37,644 nt of DNA from Armatimonadota bacterium (GTDB lineage: Bacteria; Armatimonadota; Hebobacteria; GCA-020354555; CP070648), in contig CP070648.1 in NCBI GenBank assembly GCA_020354555.1, positions 236,604 through 274,247 on the forward strand. The letters run 5' to 3'. Shown in pieces: positions 6,804 to 15,304 of the stretch. The notes beneath the pieces are model-generated. The model saw nothing but the letters and a program-made list of their open reading frames with translations, did not search any database and was not told where the DNA came from. A program made the position numbers and the translations under genes. Position 1 is the first letter of the stretch; every line of letters begins with the position of its first letter.

Positions 6804-8639
6804 ATGAGCGAGCGCGACCACCGGGGCAAAGGGCGTCGGCCCCGTAGGCGCCCGCGAAAGGGCGTCGTCCGACCGCTTCCTCCGATAGACCTGACGCCTG
6901 CGCCTGCGGCGGAACCCCAGGCCCAGGCCTCCGCACCGGATAAGACGGCCGAGGGCGTACCAACCTCTCCGCAGCAGACGCGCAAGCCTGAATCACCGCC
7001 CGTGAAGGACACCGCGGCGCCCGAAGCGCCGCCCCCGGGAGAGTCGGTCACGCCCGAGGCGCCGCCGTTCGCGCCCGGCCGCGACGTATGGCTCGTAATC
7101 TGCCTGTTAGTTCTGGCTGGGGCCGCCTTCCTGCCTGCTCTCAGCGGCGATTTTGTCTGGGAGGACCGCCCGCTGGTTGTTGACAGCGGCCTCATACGCA
7201 GCCCCGGCGATATCCTGGCGGTATTCAACAGGTCGTTCCTGTCGGCGCGGCCGAACAGCTATCATCCCCTCGCCACGCTCACCTACCTCACCGACTTTCA
7301 GGTCTGGCGCGTCAACCCGGTCGGCTATCACACGACCAACCTGACTTTGCACCTCATCGCCACGCTGCTCGTGTACGTCGTCGGGACGCAGTTACTCCGC
7401 CGGCGGGACATGGCCTTCGCGGCGGGCGCGCTTTTCGCGGTACATCCCGTGCACGTTCAGTCCGTGGCGTGGATCGCGGCGCGGCCGCAGCTGCTCGCGA
7501 CGTGCTTTGCGTTGTTCGCGCTACTCGCATACGGGCACTACGTGGAGTCATTCAACAACGCAACCGCCCCGCGACGGCGTACTCGCATCCGCTACTGGAT
7601 GAGCGTCGTCGCGTTTACGCTCGCGCTGTTCGCTCACGCCGCTGCGGCCGCGCTGGTGGTGCTTCTGCCACTGTACGAGGTCCTGGTTGCGCGGCGCCGC
7701 CTCGACGTGCAGAAGGGCGTGCTGGCCGTCCGGCCCTACCTCGGCTTTGCGGCCGGCATCGGCCTGTATCTGCTCGCCCGCTGGTGGGCGCTCGGCTACC
7801 ACCTCGCCGTCGGCCTCGACGTCAGCGCCTGGCCGGCATACCTGTACGCGATGCCCCTGTGGGGGATAAGGGCGATCGAACTGCTTCTGTTGCCGGTGCG
7901 GTCGCAGCCGTATCTCGCCGCGGAACTGATCAGCACTCCGCTGCGCGTCGATGTCATCATCGCGGTGGCGGCGATCGTCGTGCTCGTCGTGCTGATCGTG
8001 CGGGTCAGGAGTCAATCACCCGCGGTCGCGTTCGCCAGCTGGTGGGTCCTGCTGCCCCTCGGGCTCGTGCTTAACCCGCTTCCGCTCCCCGCGCCCCAGC
8101 TTGCCGAGCGGAGCCTCTACCTGCCGTCGGCGGGCATTGCCATCATCGTCGGGTGGGCAGTGGTGAGCGCCGCCGATGCGGCCGCGTCACGCGGGCGAGG
8201 CCGGCTGCGCACCCTTGTCATCCTCTGCTTCGCAGGCATTATCATCGCAGCCGCCTCCCTGTCGTGGAGCCGCATCGCGTGGTATCGCGAGGACATCACT
8301 CTGTTCAGCCACATGGCTCGCGCCGCGCCCACCCGCGCCCTGCCGCATTTCAACCTGGGCAACGCGTACCTGATGCGCGGCGATGCCGCCAGAGCCATCG
8401 AGGAATACCGCAGGGCAATTGCGGTCCGGCCGACGGAGAAGGCTTACCATAATCTGGGGAATGCCTATCTCGCGGCCGGGAGGTACGAGGAAGCGCAGGA
8501 TGCCTACAGGCGCGCGCTGGCGTTGAATCCCCTCGCGCGGGCCAGCGCCACGGCACTCACGCGAGCGCGAGAAGCGCAGCTCGCGGAGGAAGGTTCAGCA
8601 GAGGCAGAGGCGGCGCCCACAGGTACAGCGGCGCAGTAG
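6804..8639 (+). CDS. TMTC-like GT-C membrane glycosyltransferase with C-terminal TPRs
   Basis: 611 residues. Residues 1-90 are a basic, then Pro/Ala-rich cytoplasmic tail. The first membrane span is about 95-112, followed by the GT-C acidic motif in GDFVWEDRP (about 116-123) and the SYHPLATLTYLTDF loop, characteristic of TMTC-type mannosyltransferase-like proteins. About ten hydrophobic spans follow. Residues about 500-595 hold TPR repeats (HFNLGNAYLMRGDAARAIEE and AYHNLGNAYLAAGRYEEAQD). Such proteins are thought to use lipid-linked sugars to modify exported proteins; here donor and target are unknown. I preferred the ATG at 6804; a TTG at 6717 is in frame. Confidence 0.8.
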   Translation: MSERDHRGKGRRPRRRPRKGVVRPLPPIDLTPAPAAEPQAQASAPDKTAEGVPTSPQQTRKPESPPVKDTAAPEAPPPGESVTPEAPPFAPGRDVWLVICLLVLAGAAFLPALSGDFVWEDRPLVVDSGLIRSPGDILAVFNRSFLSARPNSYHPLATLTYLTDFQVWRVNPVGYHTTNLTLHLIATLLVYVVGTQLLRRRDMAFAAGALFAVHPVHVQSVAWIAARPQLLATCFALFALLAYGHYVESFNNATAPRRRTRIRYWMSVVAFTLALFAHAAAAALVVLLPLYEVLVARRRLDVQKGVLAVRPYLGFAAGIGLYLLARWWALGYHLAVGLDVSAWPAYLYAMPLWGIRAIELLLLPVRSQPYLAAELISTPLRVDVIIAVAAIVVLVVLIVRVRSQSPAVAFASWWVLLPLGLVLNPLPLPAPQLAERSLYLPSAGIAIIVGWAVVSAADAAASRGRGRLRTLVILCFAGIIIAAASLSWSRIAWYREDITLFSHMARAAPTRALPHFNLGNAYLMRGDAARAIEEYRRAIAVRPTEKAYHNLGNAYLAAGRYEEAQDAYRRALALNPLARASATALTRAREAQLAEEGSAEAEAAPTGTAAQ

Positions 8640-8691
8640 GCCCGTCGCGGCGACCAGCGCGGGCGCGCCCTGCGGCGGAGTCAAGGAACCG

Positions 8692-10131
8692 TCACGAAGT
8701 GGTCGTCCGGGCGCCCAGTCTGCGCAGGGCCTCGCGCGCAGCCCATTGCACGTCCCCTTGAGAGGTCTCGGCCATTTCCTGCAGCCGCGCTCGAGCGGAT
8801 GCGTCACCGATATCGCCCAAGGTCAACGCCGCCCACTTCTGAGTCCCCAGGGAACTGCTGCCGGTTGCCTGGAGCAGGCGCTGCACCGGAGGTTTGTCCA
8901 TCTTCGCGAGGGCGTCGCTCGCGAACATCCGCTGCACCGGGCGCGGATCGTCGAATAGCTTGATCAGGGGCTCTACGGCGGCCTGTCCCATGTCCGCGAG
9001 AGCGAAAACGCAGGCATCCGCCACACGCCAGTCGGCGTCGTCGAGCCCCGCAAGCAGGGGCGCGACGGCGGCGACATTGCCCGGCCAGCCCAGGGCGCGA
9101 GCCGCGGCCACGCGTACCTTCACATCGGGATCGCGAAGGGCGCCGACCAATGCGGGGACGGTCTCGGGCGAATGGATCCAGCGGAACCCCTCGGCTGCGC
9201 CACGACGGACGTACGCTGAATCGCTTCTCAGCGCCTCCGTGAGCATCGGCGCTGCGCGCTTGCCGATGCGCTGCAATGCCCACACTGCGCGGTTGTGGAA
9301 TTGCCGCTCGGGGTCACGGAGTTCCGTCAGCAGTGGGCGCACGGCCACGACGTCTCCCATCGCGCCGACAGCGGTCGCGGCATCAATGCGCAGGTCGCGA
9401 TCCTTGAGGTACGGGATGACGTCCGGCGCCGCACGCGGATCGGCGATCAGGCCCAGAGCGATGATGGCGGTCTGTCGCAGCTCCTCGTGCCGCAGGGCGT
9501 CAATGGCAGCCGACACCGCGCGGGGCTCCTTCACCTCCCCGAGCACCCTGATGGCGATCCGTCGCAGATCCTTATCCTTGCTCCGGGCTTCCTTCAGCAG
9601 GGGCTCCAAGCCGGTGCCGCCGATCTCGCCCAGGGCGATAGCTGCCTGCTCGCGGCGATCCACGTTGTCGAGCGCGTCCGTCAGCGCGGGGACCGCCGGC
9701 TCGCCGATCCGACCGAAGGCATTGACGGCGGCCTCTTTCGCCCGCGCGTCTCCCTCCTGGAGCACCGGCAGCAGATACGAAACACTCTTTTCCCCCAGCC
9801 GCCCCATGGCGCGCGAGGCGGCGTTCTGCGGCAGATCCTCGGGATCCTTGATGAGCGCGACCAATTGCTCCAACGCGGCCTCGTTGGCCACGCGGGCGAG
9901 GGCTGCGGCCGCGTGGGCGCGGCGCTCCTCAGGCTGGGCGGGCAGCGAATCCTCCAGAACGCCTCGCTGCAGCAAGGCTGCGGCAGCATGGGCCTGGACC
10001 TCGGGGTCCTTGCTGTCCAGGTCCCGGATGAGCTTCTGGGTTGCCGCGTAACGAACCCACAGCACGGCGATGAGTCCGGCGAGCACGACGCCGGCCACGA
10101 TGTACCACGTGCGACTGCGCTTCTCTTCCAT
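8692..10131 (-). CDS. Membrane-anchored HEAT-repeat protein
   Basis: 479 residues. An N-terminal membrane anchor spans about residues 10-27 (YIVAGVVLAGLIAVLWV). The remainder is a run of about a dozen HEAT or PBS-lyase-type repeats, recognisable as AVPALTDALDNVDRREQAAI, AIRVLGEVKEPRAVSAAIDA and ARALGWPGNVAAVAPLLAGL. No catalytic motif is seen, so it is probably a protein-binding scaffold on the outer face of the inner membrane. It lies convergent with the TMTC-like gene and downstream of ruvB by 177 bp, and may be transcribed with ruvCAB. The partner is unknown. Confidence 0.8.
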   Translation of the reverse strand: MEEKRSRTWYIVAGVVLAGLIAVLWVRYAATQKLIRDLDSKDPEVQAHAAAALLQRGVLEDSLPAQPEERRAHAAAALARVANEAALEQLVALIKDPEDLPQNAASRAMGRLGEKSVSYLLPVLQEGDARAKEAAVNAFGRIGEPAVPALTDALDNVDRREQAAIALGEIGGTGLEPLLKEARSKDKDLRRIAIRVLGEVKEPRAVSAAIDALRHEELRQTAIIALGLIADPRAAPDVIPYLKDRDLRIDAATAVGAMGDVVAVRPLLTELRDPERQFHNRAVWALQRIGKRAAPMLTEALRSDSAYVRRGAAEGFRWIHSPETVPALVGALRDPDVKVRVAAARALGWPGNVAAVAPLLAGLDDADWRVADACVFALADMGQAAVEPLIKLFDDPRPVQRMFASDALAKMDKPPVQRLLQATGSSSLGTQKWAALTLGDIGDASARARLQEMAETSQGDVQWAAREALRRLGARTTTS

Positions 10132-10308
10132 CGCACTCCTCTAGCCGGGATTATCCGTCATGCGCTGGCGTGCGATCCAGCGCGGCCGTGCGCGCAGCGC
10201 ACATCAGCGACGCACGCCGGCACGATCACGGTAGGGTTGTTCGACACCTGCCCCCGACCCCCCTGCTGTGGCGCCGGTCGCGTCTCTACGCCGCGCAACG
10301 CCCGGCGT

Positions 10309-11379
10309 TCAGAACAGCCGCCGCTGGGCGTCGGCGTCCTCTCCCTGCGCTTCGCCGAGATGCTCGTATGCGACAGCCGTCGCCTGCCTGCCGCGAGGGG
10401 TGCGGTTGACGAAGCCGATCTTGAGCAGGAACGGCTCGACCATCTCCTCCAGCGTGTCGGTCTGCTCGTTGAGGGTGGCGGCGATGGCCTCCACCCCCAC
10501 CGGGCCCCCGCCGTATTGCCGCACAATGATGTGCAGGAACTTGCGGTCGAGGTCGTCGAGGCCGCGCTCGTCCACCCCGAGCTTGGACAATGCTTCGTCG
10601 GCGACTTGCTTGTCAATCACGCCGTCGCGCCGCACCTGCGCATAATCGCGCACCCGCCGCAGCAGGCGATTGGCGATGCGCGGCGTGCCGCGCGCGCGCT
10701 TGGCGATCTCGTGCGCGCCGTTCTCCTCGACCGGGATGGCGAGGATCTGGGCGGAGCGCTCGACGATGCGCACCAGCGCGTCCTCGGGATAGAAGTCGAG
10801 GTGATGGAAGATGCTGAACCGCTCGCGCAGCGGCGCGGAGATGAGGCCGGTGCGCGTGGTGGCTCCGATGATACAGCACGGGCTGATGGGGATCTTTATG
10901 CTGCGGGCGTACGGCCCCTTGTCCTGCACGAAGTCAACGACGTAGTCCTCCATCGCGCCATAGAGGTATTCCTCGACGACGCGCGGCAGGCGGTGGATCT
11001 CGTCAATGAAAAGCACGCCGCGCGGCTCGAGGTTGGTGAGAATGCCGATCAGGTCGCCGGGACGTTCCAGGGCGGGCCCGGAGGTGCCGACGATGTCGGC
11101 GCCCATTTCCGCGGCGATGATCTGCGCGAGCGTAGTCTTGCCGAGGCCGGGCGGGCCGTAGAAGAGCACGTGGTCAAGCGGCTCGCCGCGGCCCTTAGCC
11201 GCCTCGATGGCGATGGCCAGGTTCTCTTTGACGTGCTCCTGGTCTATGAACTCCGCGAGCGTCGTCGGCCGCAGGCGCACCGAATACGATTCCTCGTCCG
11301 GCAACTCTTCGCCGCTGAGAATCCGCTCGCGGGTTGGCTTGTCTTTCTTCACTTCAGCACATCCATCGGCCGCTGTCAT
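10309..11379 (-). CDS. ruvB: Holliday junction branch migration ATPase RuvB
   Basis: 356 residues, full length for RuvB. Walker A GPPGLGKTT begins at residue 75, Walker B LFIDEIHR at 123-130, sensor region GATTRTGLISAPLRERF, and the C-terminal winged helix with FVNRTPRGRQATAVAYEHLG. RuvB hexamers pump DNA through the RuvA-junction complex during recombination and repair. It starts 21 bp after the ruvA stop in a ruvC-ruvA-ruvB order. The reading frame is intact. Confidence 0.97.
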   Translation of the reverse strand: MTAADGCAEVKKDKPTRERILSGEELPDEESYSVRLRPTTLAEFIDQEHVKENLAIAIEAAKGRGEPLDHVLFYGPPGLGKTTLAQIIAAEMGADIVGTSGPALERPGDLIGILTNLEPRGVLFIDEIHRLPRVVEEYLYGAMEDYVVDFVQDKGPYARSIKIPISPCCIIGATTRTGLISAPLRERFSIFHHLDFYPEDALVRIVERSAQILAIPVEENGAHEIAKRARGTPRIANRLLRRVRDYAQVRRDGVIDKQVADEALSKLGVDERGLDDLDRKFLHIIVRQYGGGPVGVEAIAATLNEQTDTLEEMVEPFLLKIGFVNRTPRGRQATAVAYEHLGEAQGEDADAQRRLF

Positions 11380-11400
11380 CCCCCGGAGCCAGCGCGTACG

Positions 11401-12018
11401 TCACGCCTGCTTGGCCCGCGTTTTGTAACTCAGGTTGAGCAGTTCCTCCACGGTTTCCACGCGCTCGCCGGTGGCCACCGCGCGATCGACCATGTCCTTG
11501 GCTTCCGCTCGTGAGTGACCGACGCGCTGGAGCAGCTCTGCTGCCTCGCCCTGGATGTCCTCCGCCTCCATCTCGCGCTCGGACTCGTCACGGATGAGAC
11601 AGAATCTGCCCGCCTTGCCCTGGAGCTTGGCCACGATCTCCTTCGCTTTGCGCGCGCCCACTCCAGGCAAGCTCATGAGCGCGCGGAGGTCGCCGTCTTC
11701 GATGGCTTGAGCGATGCGGCTGACCGGTATGGCGAGCGCCCGCACCGCCATGCGCGGCCCGATGCTCGCCACGGTGGTGAACTGCTGGAAGAAATCGCGC
11801 TCCAACTCGTTGCGGAACCCGATGAGAACGGGCGTCGCGCGGGAGTGCTCGACCTGAAGATACTCGTACGTGACCAGGTCGAGCTGCTCTCCTTCTTCCG
11901 CGGAAAGTGACTGGAGCACGCCCGTCGGGACGAGCACCTCGTAGCCGAGGCCGTTGACGCCGAGGATGACGCCCTCGGGTTTGCGTTCGAGCACGCGGCC
12001 GCTAATGCGCGAGATCAC
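11401..12018 (-). CDS. ruvA: Holliday junction DNA-binding protein RuvA
   Basis: 205 residues. The N-terminal OB fold begins ISRISGRVLERKPEGVILGV, followed by helix-hairpin-helix motifs (FTTVASIGPRMAVRALA and LMSLPGVGARKAKEIVAKL) and a C-terminal three-helix domain (AAELLQRVGHSRAEAKDMVD) that contacts RuvB. I chose the GTG at 12018 because GGAGGG lies 7 bases upstream and the product then begins as RuvA usually does. An ATG at 12048 is in frame but has no ribosome site and adds 10 atypical residues. RuvA tetramers hold the four-way junction for RuvB. Confidence 0.95.
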   Translation of the reverse strand: MISRISGRVLERKPEGVILGVNGLGYEVLVPTGVLQSLSAEEGEQLDLVTYEYLQVEHSRATPVLIGFRNELERDFFQQFTTVASIGPRMAVRALAIPVSRIAQAIEDGDLRALMSLPGVGARKAKEIVAKLQGKAGRFCLIRDESEREMEAEDIQGEAAELLQRVGHSRAEAKDMVDRAVATGERVETVEELLNLSYKTRAKQA

Positions 12019-12052
12019 CCCCGTGCCCTCCAATCGTCGGCCGGCCATACAG

Positions 12053-12565
12053 TCATCGTCGTGCTGCCGTCTCTCGCGAGCGCCCGGCGTGGCACAGCGC
12101 CAGCGCGAGCGCGTCGTACATATGCTCGTCGCGGCCGCTCGTCCTGGGCGCGTCGGACCCGCTTGAGCTGATGCCCAGCCTGCGGCACACCATCTCCCGC
12201 ACCTGGCGGGCGCTGGCCCGTCCGTTTCCCGTCAGCGCGCGGCGCACCTCCGACGCGGCGTAATGCACGATGTGCAGTTCCGCATCGCCCGCGGCAAGGC
12301 AGATCACGCCTCGCGCGTGCGCCATGAGAATAGCCGTGCGCGGGTGGCGATACTTCGACTAGACCTCTTCGATCACGAGGACCTCGGGCCGCCATTCCTC
12401 GAGAATATCGGCCACGGAGCGATGGATGTGGCACAGTCGCGCGGTGAGTTCTCGCCCGCCCGCACGGATCACGCCGGCCTCGGCGAGCGCCTCGCGCCTG
12501 CCGTTGAAGTCAACTATGCCGTAGCCACTGGCCACCAGCCCGGGATCTATGCCAAGCACGCGCAC
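12053..12565 (-). pseudogene. ruvC: ruvC Holliday junction resolvase, interrupted by an in-frame amber codon
   Basis: A frame of 170 codons, the normal RuvC length, broken only by TAG at codon 69 (12361-12359). Before it are the catalytic Asp7 (GIDPGL) and Glu66 (VIEEV). After it the family sequence resumes in the same frame: SKYRHPRTAILMAHARG, then the GNGRAS region and DEHMYDALALALCH, with His148 and Asp151 matching the His/Asp pair of Thermus RuvC. The stop replaces the aromatic residue equivalent to E. coli Phe69, which stacks on junction bases. Many relatives have Tyr there, so one base change (TAC or TAT to TAG) explains it. Neighbouring genes use TAG as a normal stop. Start is GTG. It could be a true loss, suppression, or a sequence error. 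Confidence 0.88.
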
Positions 12566-12622
12566 GGTTCAGTACCCACCGGCATGGCACCGCTCACCGA
12601 TGCAGCGCCGGTCCCGCGCCGT

Positions 12623-12651
12623 ATTATAGCAGCCCCCACGGAGAGCGTAAA
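12623..12651 (-). promoter_or_regulatory. Sigma-70 promoter of ruvCAB
   Basis: Minus strand: -35 TTTACG (12651-12646), a 17-bp spacer, and -10 TATAAT (12628-12623), a perfect -10. It lies 58 bp before the ruvC GTG, in the gap after the DHDPS-family gene, so ruvCAB has its own promoter. Confidence 0.75.
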
Positions 12652-12673
12652 GGAAACCCCGAGATCCGCCGGC

Positions 12674-13720
12674 TTACGGCAACTCGCGGCCCTCCTCGAT
12701 CGCGCTGCGGTAAGGTGCGACGCGGGAATCCACGATCCCTGCGAACTCGGCCACTAGCTCGGGTGGGGGCAGGGCGGTAGGCTCCTTGCCGTACGCGGCG
12801 ACGGCGCGGCGCTTCGCCTGATACGGCTCCATGGGATAGCCCTTGGACGCAATGTAGAGCTTACCGGCAACCGCGCCCGAGGCCTTCAGCGCGTTCAACG
12901 CCTCCAGGGTCTCATTGACGTCCTTTTGGGCGGCGCGAGCGCGATCGAGGCGTCCGGCCCTGAAGTGCTCGCCCACTGCGTAGATCATCTCGGGATGCGT
13001 GTTGCAGCCGCCGCCGATGACGCCCCTCGCGCCTTGCTCCAGCGCGTTGAGATAGAAATGCTCCGCGCCCGCGATCATGCCGAAGCTGGTGGCGGCGACC
13101 TCGCAGCAGATGGGGTCGAACACGGCATGGTCGGTGGTCGAGAGCTTCATGCCGCCGATGCGGGGGAGCGTCAGCAGCCGCTTGATGAGCGCCGGAGTCA
13201 TGCGGTACTCAGGCAGCATCCCAGGCGGCTGGTAGATGACGATAGGGATACGGATCCCGTCGTTCACCGCCTTGTAGTAGTTGAAGATCGTATCTTCGAG
13301 CGGCACGCCCGGCTCCGGCCTCAGCGCCGAGGGCAGAACGAGGACCGCTGCACTTGCCCCCCGCTCCTCGGCATACTGCGCGAGACCCGCCGCTTGCTCG
13401 GTGTACACCGCCGCGTCCGGGCGGTGTTCCGGTTTGCCGTCGAACTCGCCCGCGCACCCCGCGAGCACGCCGATCTCGCCTGCCGCTTCATCCACCACAG
13501 CGTCAATGAACTGGCGCGTCTCCTCGACGGTGAAGGCGTACATCTCCCCCACCCCCGAGCGCGCGAAGACGGAGCTCACGCAGTTGCGGCTCTTGAGCCA
13601 TTTGACCATGCTGCGCGCCCCGTCGAGGTCAAGGCGCCCGTCCTCGTGACGCGGCGTGTACATCGGGGTGATGACGCCGGTCAGGAATGCGGGCGGTGAT
13701 GGTTGCTTGTCAGCTTGCAC
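12674..13720 (-). CDS. Dihydrodipicolinate synthase/N-acetylneuraminate lyase family aldolase
   Basis: A 348-residue TIM-barrel aldolase of the DapA/NanA family. The Schiff-base Lys is Lys192 (GGMKLSTTD) and the proton-relay Tyr is Tyr163 (PIVIYQPPG). The substrate-carboxylate loop reads ARSGVGEMYAFT in place of the usual GTTGE-type loop. At 348 residues it is longer than DapA (about 290), and its substrate cannot be assigned; a sugar-acid or keto-acid lyase is more likely than lysine synthesis. It follows the ADP-ribosylglycohydrolase gene by 75 bp on the same strand, so the two may be cotranscribed. Confidence 0.85.
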   Translation of the reverse strand: MQADKQPSPPAFLTGVITPMYTPRHEDGRLDLDGARSMVKWLKSRNCVSSVFARSGVGEMYAFTVEETRQFIDAVVDEAAGEIGVLAGCAGEFDGKPEHRPDAAVYTEQAAGLAQYAEERGASAAVLVLPSALRPEPGVPLEDTIFNYYKAVNDGIRIPIVIYQPPGMLPEYRMTPALIKRLLTLPRIGGMKLSTTDHAVFDPICCEVAATSFGMIAGAEHFYLNALEQGARGVIGGGCNTHPEMIYAVGEHFRAGRLDRARAAQKDVNETLEALNALKASGAVAGKLYIASKGYPMEPYQAKRRAVAAYGKEPTALPPPELVAEFAGIVDSRVAPYRSAIEEGRELP

Positions 13721-13795
13721 GGTTCCTCCTCTCCGGATACGTGTAGTCTGGACTTGTGGGCCTATGGCCGAGATCGCGCGTCCGGTGCCCGGATC

Positions 13796-15061
13796 TCAGG
13801 ATAACTTCCGACTCAGCCCGAACGTCCAGTCCGCGACTTCGGATGTCTTGAGGTGCTCGTAGCCGACGACGAAGGTTTCGAAGTCGTCACCGATGGGGTC
13901 TTTCCACTTCGCGGGAACCCCCGAGGCGCCGAGAATCACGCCCATGATGGCCGCGGTTTGCCCCGCGGAGCAGTCCGTATCCAGGCCGCACATGGCGGTA
14001 ATGCAGGTGGAGCGCTCGAAATCGCCTTGCCCGAACAGCAGCCCGATGACAACGGCGCATATCGCGGGGAACGTGTGCACGGGATGGTAGCGGCCTGCGT
14101 GACTTGCCTCCGCCTTCTCCCACGCCTCGTGCCACGTGCGCGACTCGTCGCACCACGCAATGCTGTCGCGCACGACCTCGGTGAAACGGGAGCGCGCGGG
14201 CACGAAGCCGAGGCCGATCTCCAAGAGTCGCCGGGGGTCGGCTTCCGCAAACGCGCCCGCGATGAGGACTGCGTCGTAAAGTTCCCCGTAGGTTCCGTTG
14301 CGATCACACGAGACGATCGCATCGCGATAGGCGTACTCGACGGCGTCCGCGGGGCGGCCGGGGCAGAGCAGGCCCCATACCTCCCCTCTCATCTGGCCGC
14401 CAATCCACTCGCGATACCGATTGTCAACCAGCGCCGACTCCGGCGGCATGATCCCGCGCTTCATGTTGTCTATCGCGACCCGCTCGGCAGTGTACGATAT
14501 TGGTATGCGCTCGACCCATTCGAGGCCAATGTCGCGCGGGGTGAAGTCGCGCCCCTTCCGTTCGAGCACGTGCAGCGCCACGATTTCGTATGCCGTGTCG
14601 TCGTTCAGCGTGCTCGGCGGCTTCACGACGTAGTCCGTGATTTCGCCGTACGTGTCGGCGATGCGCTGGCGCGTCCAGCCCTCGAAGGGCCCGCCGAGGG
14701 CGCCGCCGACATTCTTCCCGAGCCACCCGCCGAGGATGCGGTCGCGGATGGCGGCCTCATCGAGGCTGACATCGGGAGCCCAAGCAGCGGCAGGCTGCTC
14801 AGCTCTGATACTCTCCAGGTCCGACGGCTCGACGTATGGCCAATCCGGCCGCATTGGGCAACGGCGCACGGCGTCGCACGCCTCCGCCGAGAGCCGCATC
14901 GAGCGGTCGGGCTCGTCGTTTACAAGCGCTTCGTCGGCCGCGCGCGCGAGCGTTTCCGCGGCACTCACATCGCGGCCCAACTCGCGCTCGGCGGCTATCG
15001 TCTCCTGGCAGTATTGCAGGAGGCGTTGCGCCTCGTCGCGGCGGGAAGGGGCCTCTGGCAT
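13796..15061 (-). CDS. ADP-ribosylglycohydrolase-family protein with N-terminal extension
   Basis: 421 residues. The hydrolase domain starts near residue 105 (RDRILGGWLGKNVGGALGGP) and carries the metal motifs LNDDTAYE (153-158) and GLDTDCSAGQTAAIMG (359-374). The family removes ADP-ribose from proteins or related N-glycosides using two Mg2+ ions. Many environmental members probably act on other nucleosides or sugars. Residues 1-100 are an extra helical region with two short Asp/Arg-rich helices, not part of the core domain. ATG start with AGAGGTGAG upstream. Paired with a DHDPS-family aldolase, so a sugar or nucleoside salvage role is possible. Confidence 0.88.
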   Translation of the reverse strand: MPEAPSRRDEAQRLLQYCQETIAAERELGRDVSAAETLARAADEALVNDEPDRSMRLSAEACDAVRRCPMRPDWPYVEPSDLESIRAEQPAAAWAPDVSLDEAAIRDRILGGWLGKNVGGALGGPFEGWTRQRIADTYGEITDYVVKPPSTLNDDTAYEIVALHVLERKGRDFTPRDIGLEWVERIPISYTAERVAIDNMKRGIMPPESALVDNRYREWIGGQMRGEVWGLLCPGRPADAVEYAYRDAIVSCDRNGTYGELYDAVLIAGAFAEADPRRLLEIGLGFVPARSRFTEVVRDSIAWCDESRTWHEAWEKAEASHAGRYHPVHTFPAICAVVIGLLFGQGDFERSTCITAMCGLDTDCSAGQTAAIMGVILGASGVPAKWKDPIGDDFETFVVGYEHLKTSEVADWTFGLSRKLS

Positions 15062-15187
15062 CGTCTCACCTCTGGCTGTGTTCCTGGCGGCTCCTGAATG
15101 CGGTGGTCTGCGGTTCGTGCTTGCACCGTCGGTGCCCCCGTGGCTTTACTTTCTGCGGCCCAGCGCGGCACCCCTGCACGCCGCGGT

Positions 15188-15216
15188 TTGACAGCGTCCT
15201 ACGCGGCGGCTAGAAT
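15188..15216 (+). promoter_or_regulatory. Sigma-70 promoter of the DUF3786/radical SAM operon
   Basis: TTGACA at 15188-15193, a 17-bp spacer and TAGAAT at 15211-15216. The -35 is perfect and the -10 has one mismatch. Transcription would start near 15223, giving a leader of about 80 nt. Confidence 0.8.
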
Positions 15217-15250
15217 GGACACGCAGGCCGTGTGACGCACGAATACGGTC

Positions 15251-15304
15251 ACAGCCGAGCCTCCCCCTTCGCGGTTCCGGCTCCGGAGCCCGAGGGGCGG
15301 CTGT
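15251..15304 (+). promoter_or_regulatory. Possible leader hairpin covering the DUF3786 ribosome site
   Basis: ACAGCCG (15251-15257) can pair with CGGCTGT (15298-15304), and CCTC (15260-15263) with GAGG (15292-15295). Inside lies the perfect palindrome GGCTCCGGAGCC (15279-15290). This fold would sequester the GAGGGG ribosome site and the GTG start at 15303. I recognise no riboswitch class, so it is a candidate only. Confidence 0.35.

Noticed and set aside
9295-11514. 739-codon plus-strand open frame
   Set aside because: Antisense to ruvB, ruvA and the HEAT gene, all of which are clear on the minus strand.
12053-12565. Genome-wide amber recoding (Pyl or Gln) as the cause of the ruvC stop
   Set aside because: Genes ending at 8639, 17393 and 20080 use TAG as a normal terminator and nothing resembles a suppressor tRNA in the window.
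13853-15097. 414-codon plus-strand open frame
   Set aside because: Antisense to the ADP-ribosylglycohydrolase gene, whose catalytic motifs are intact.
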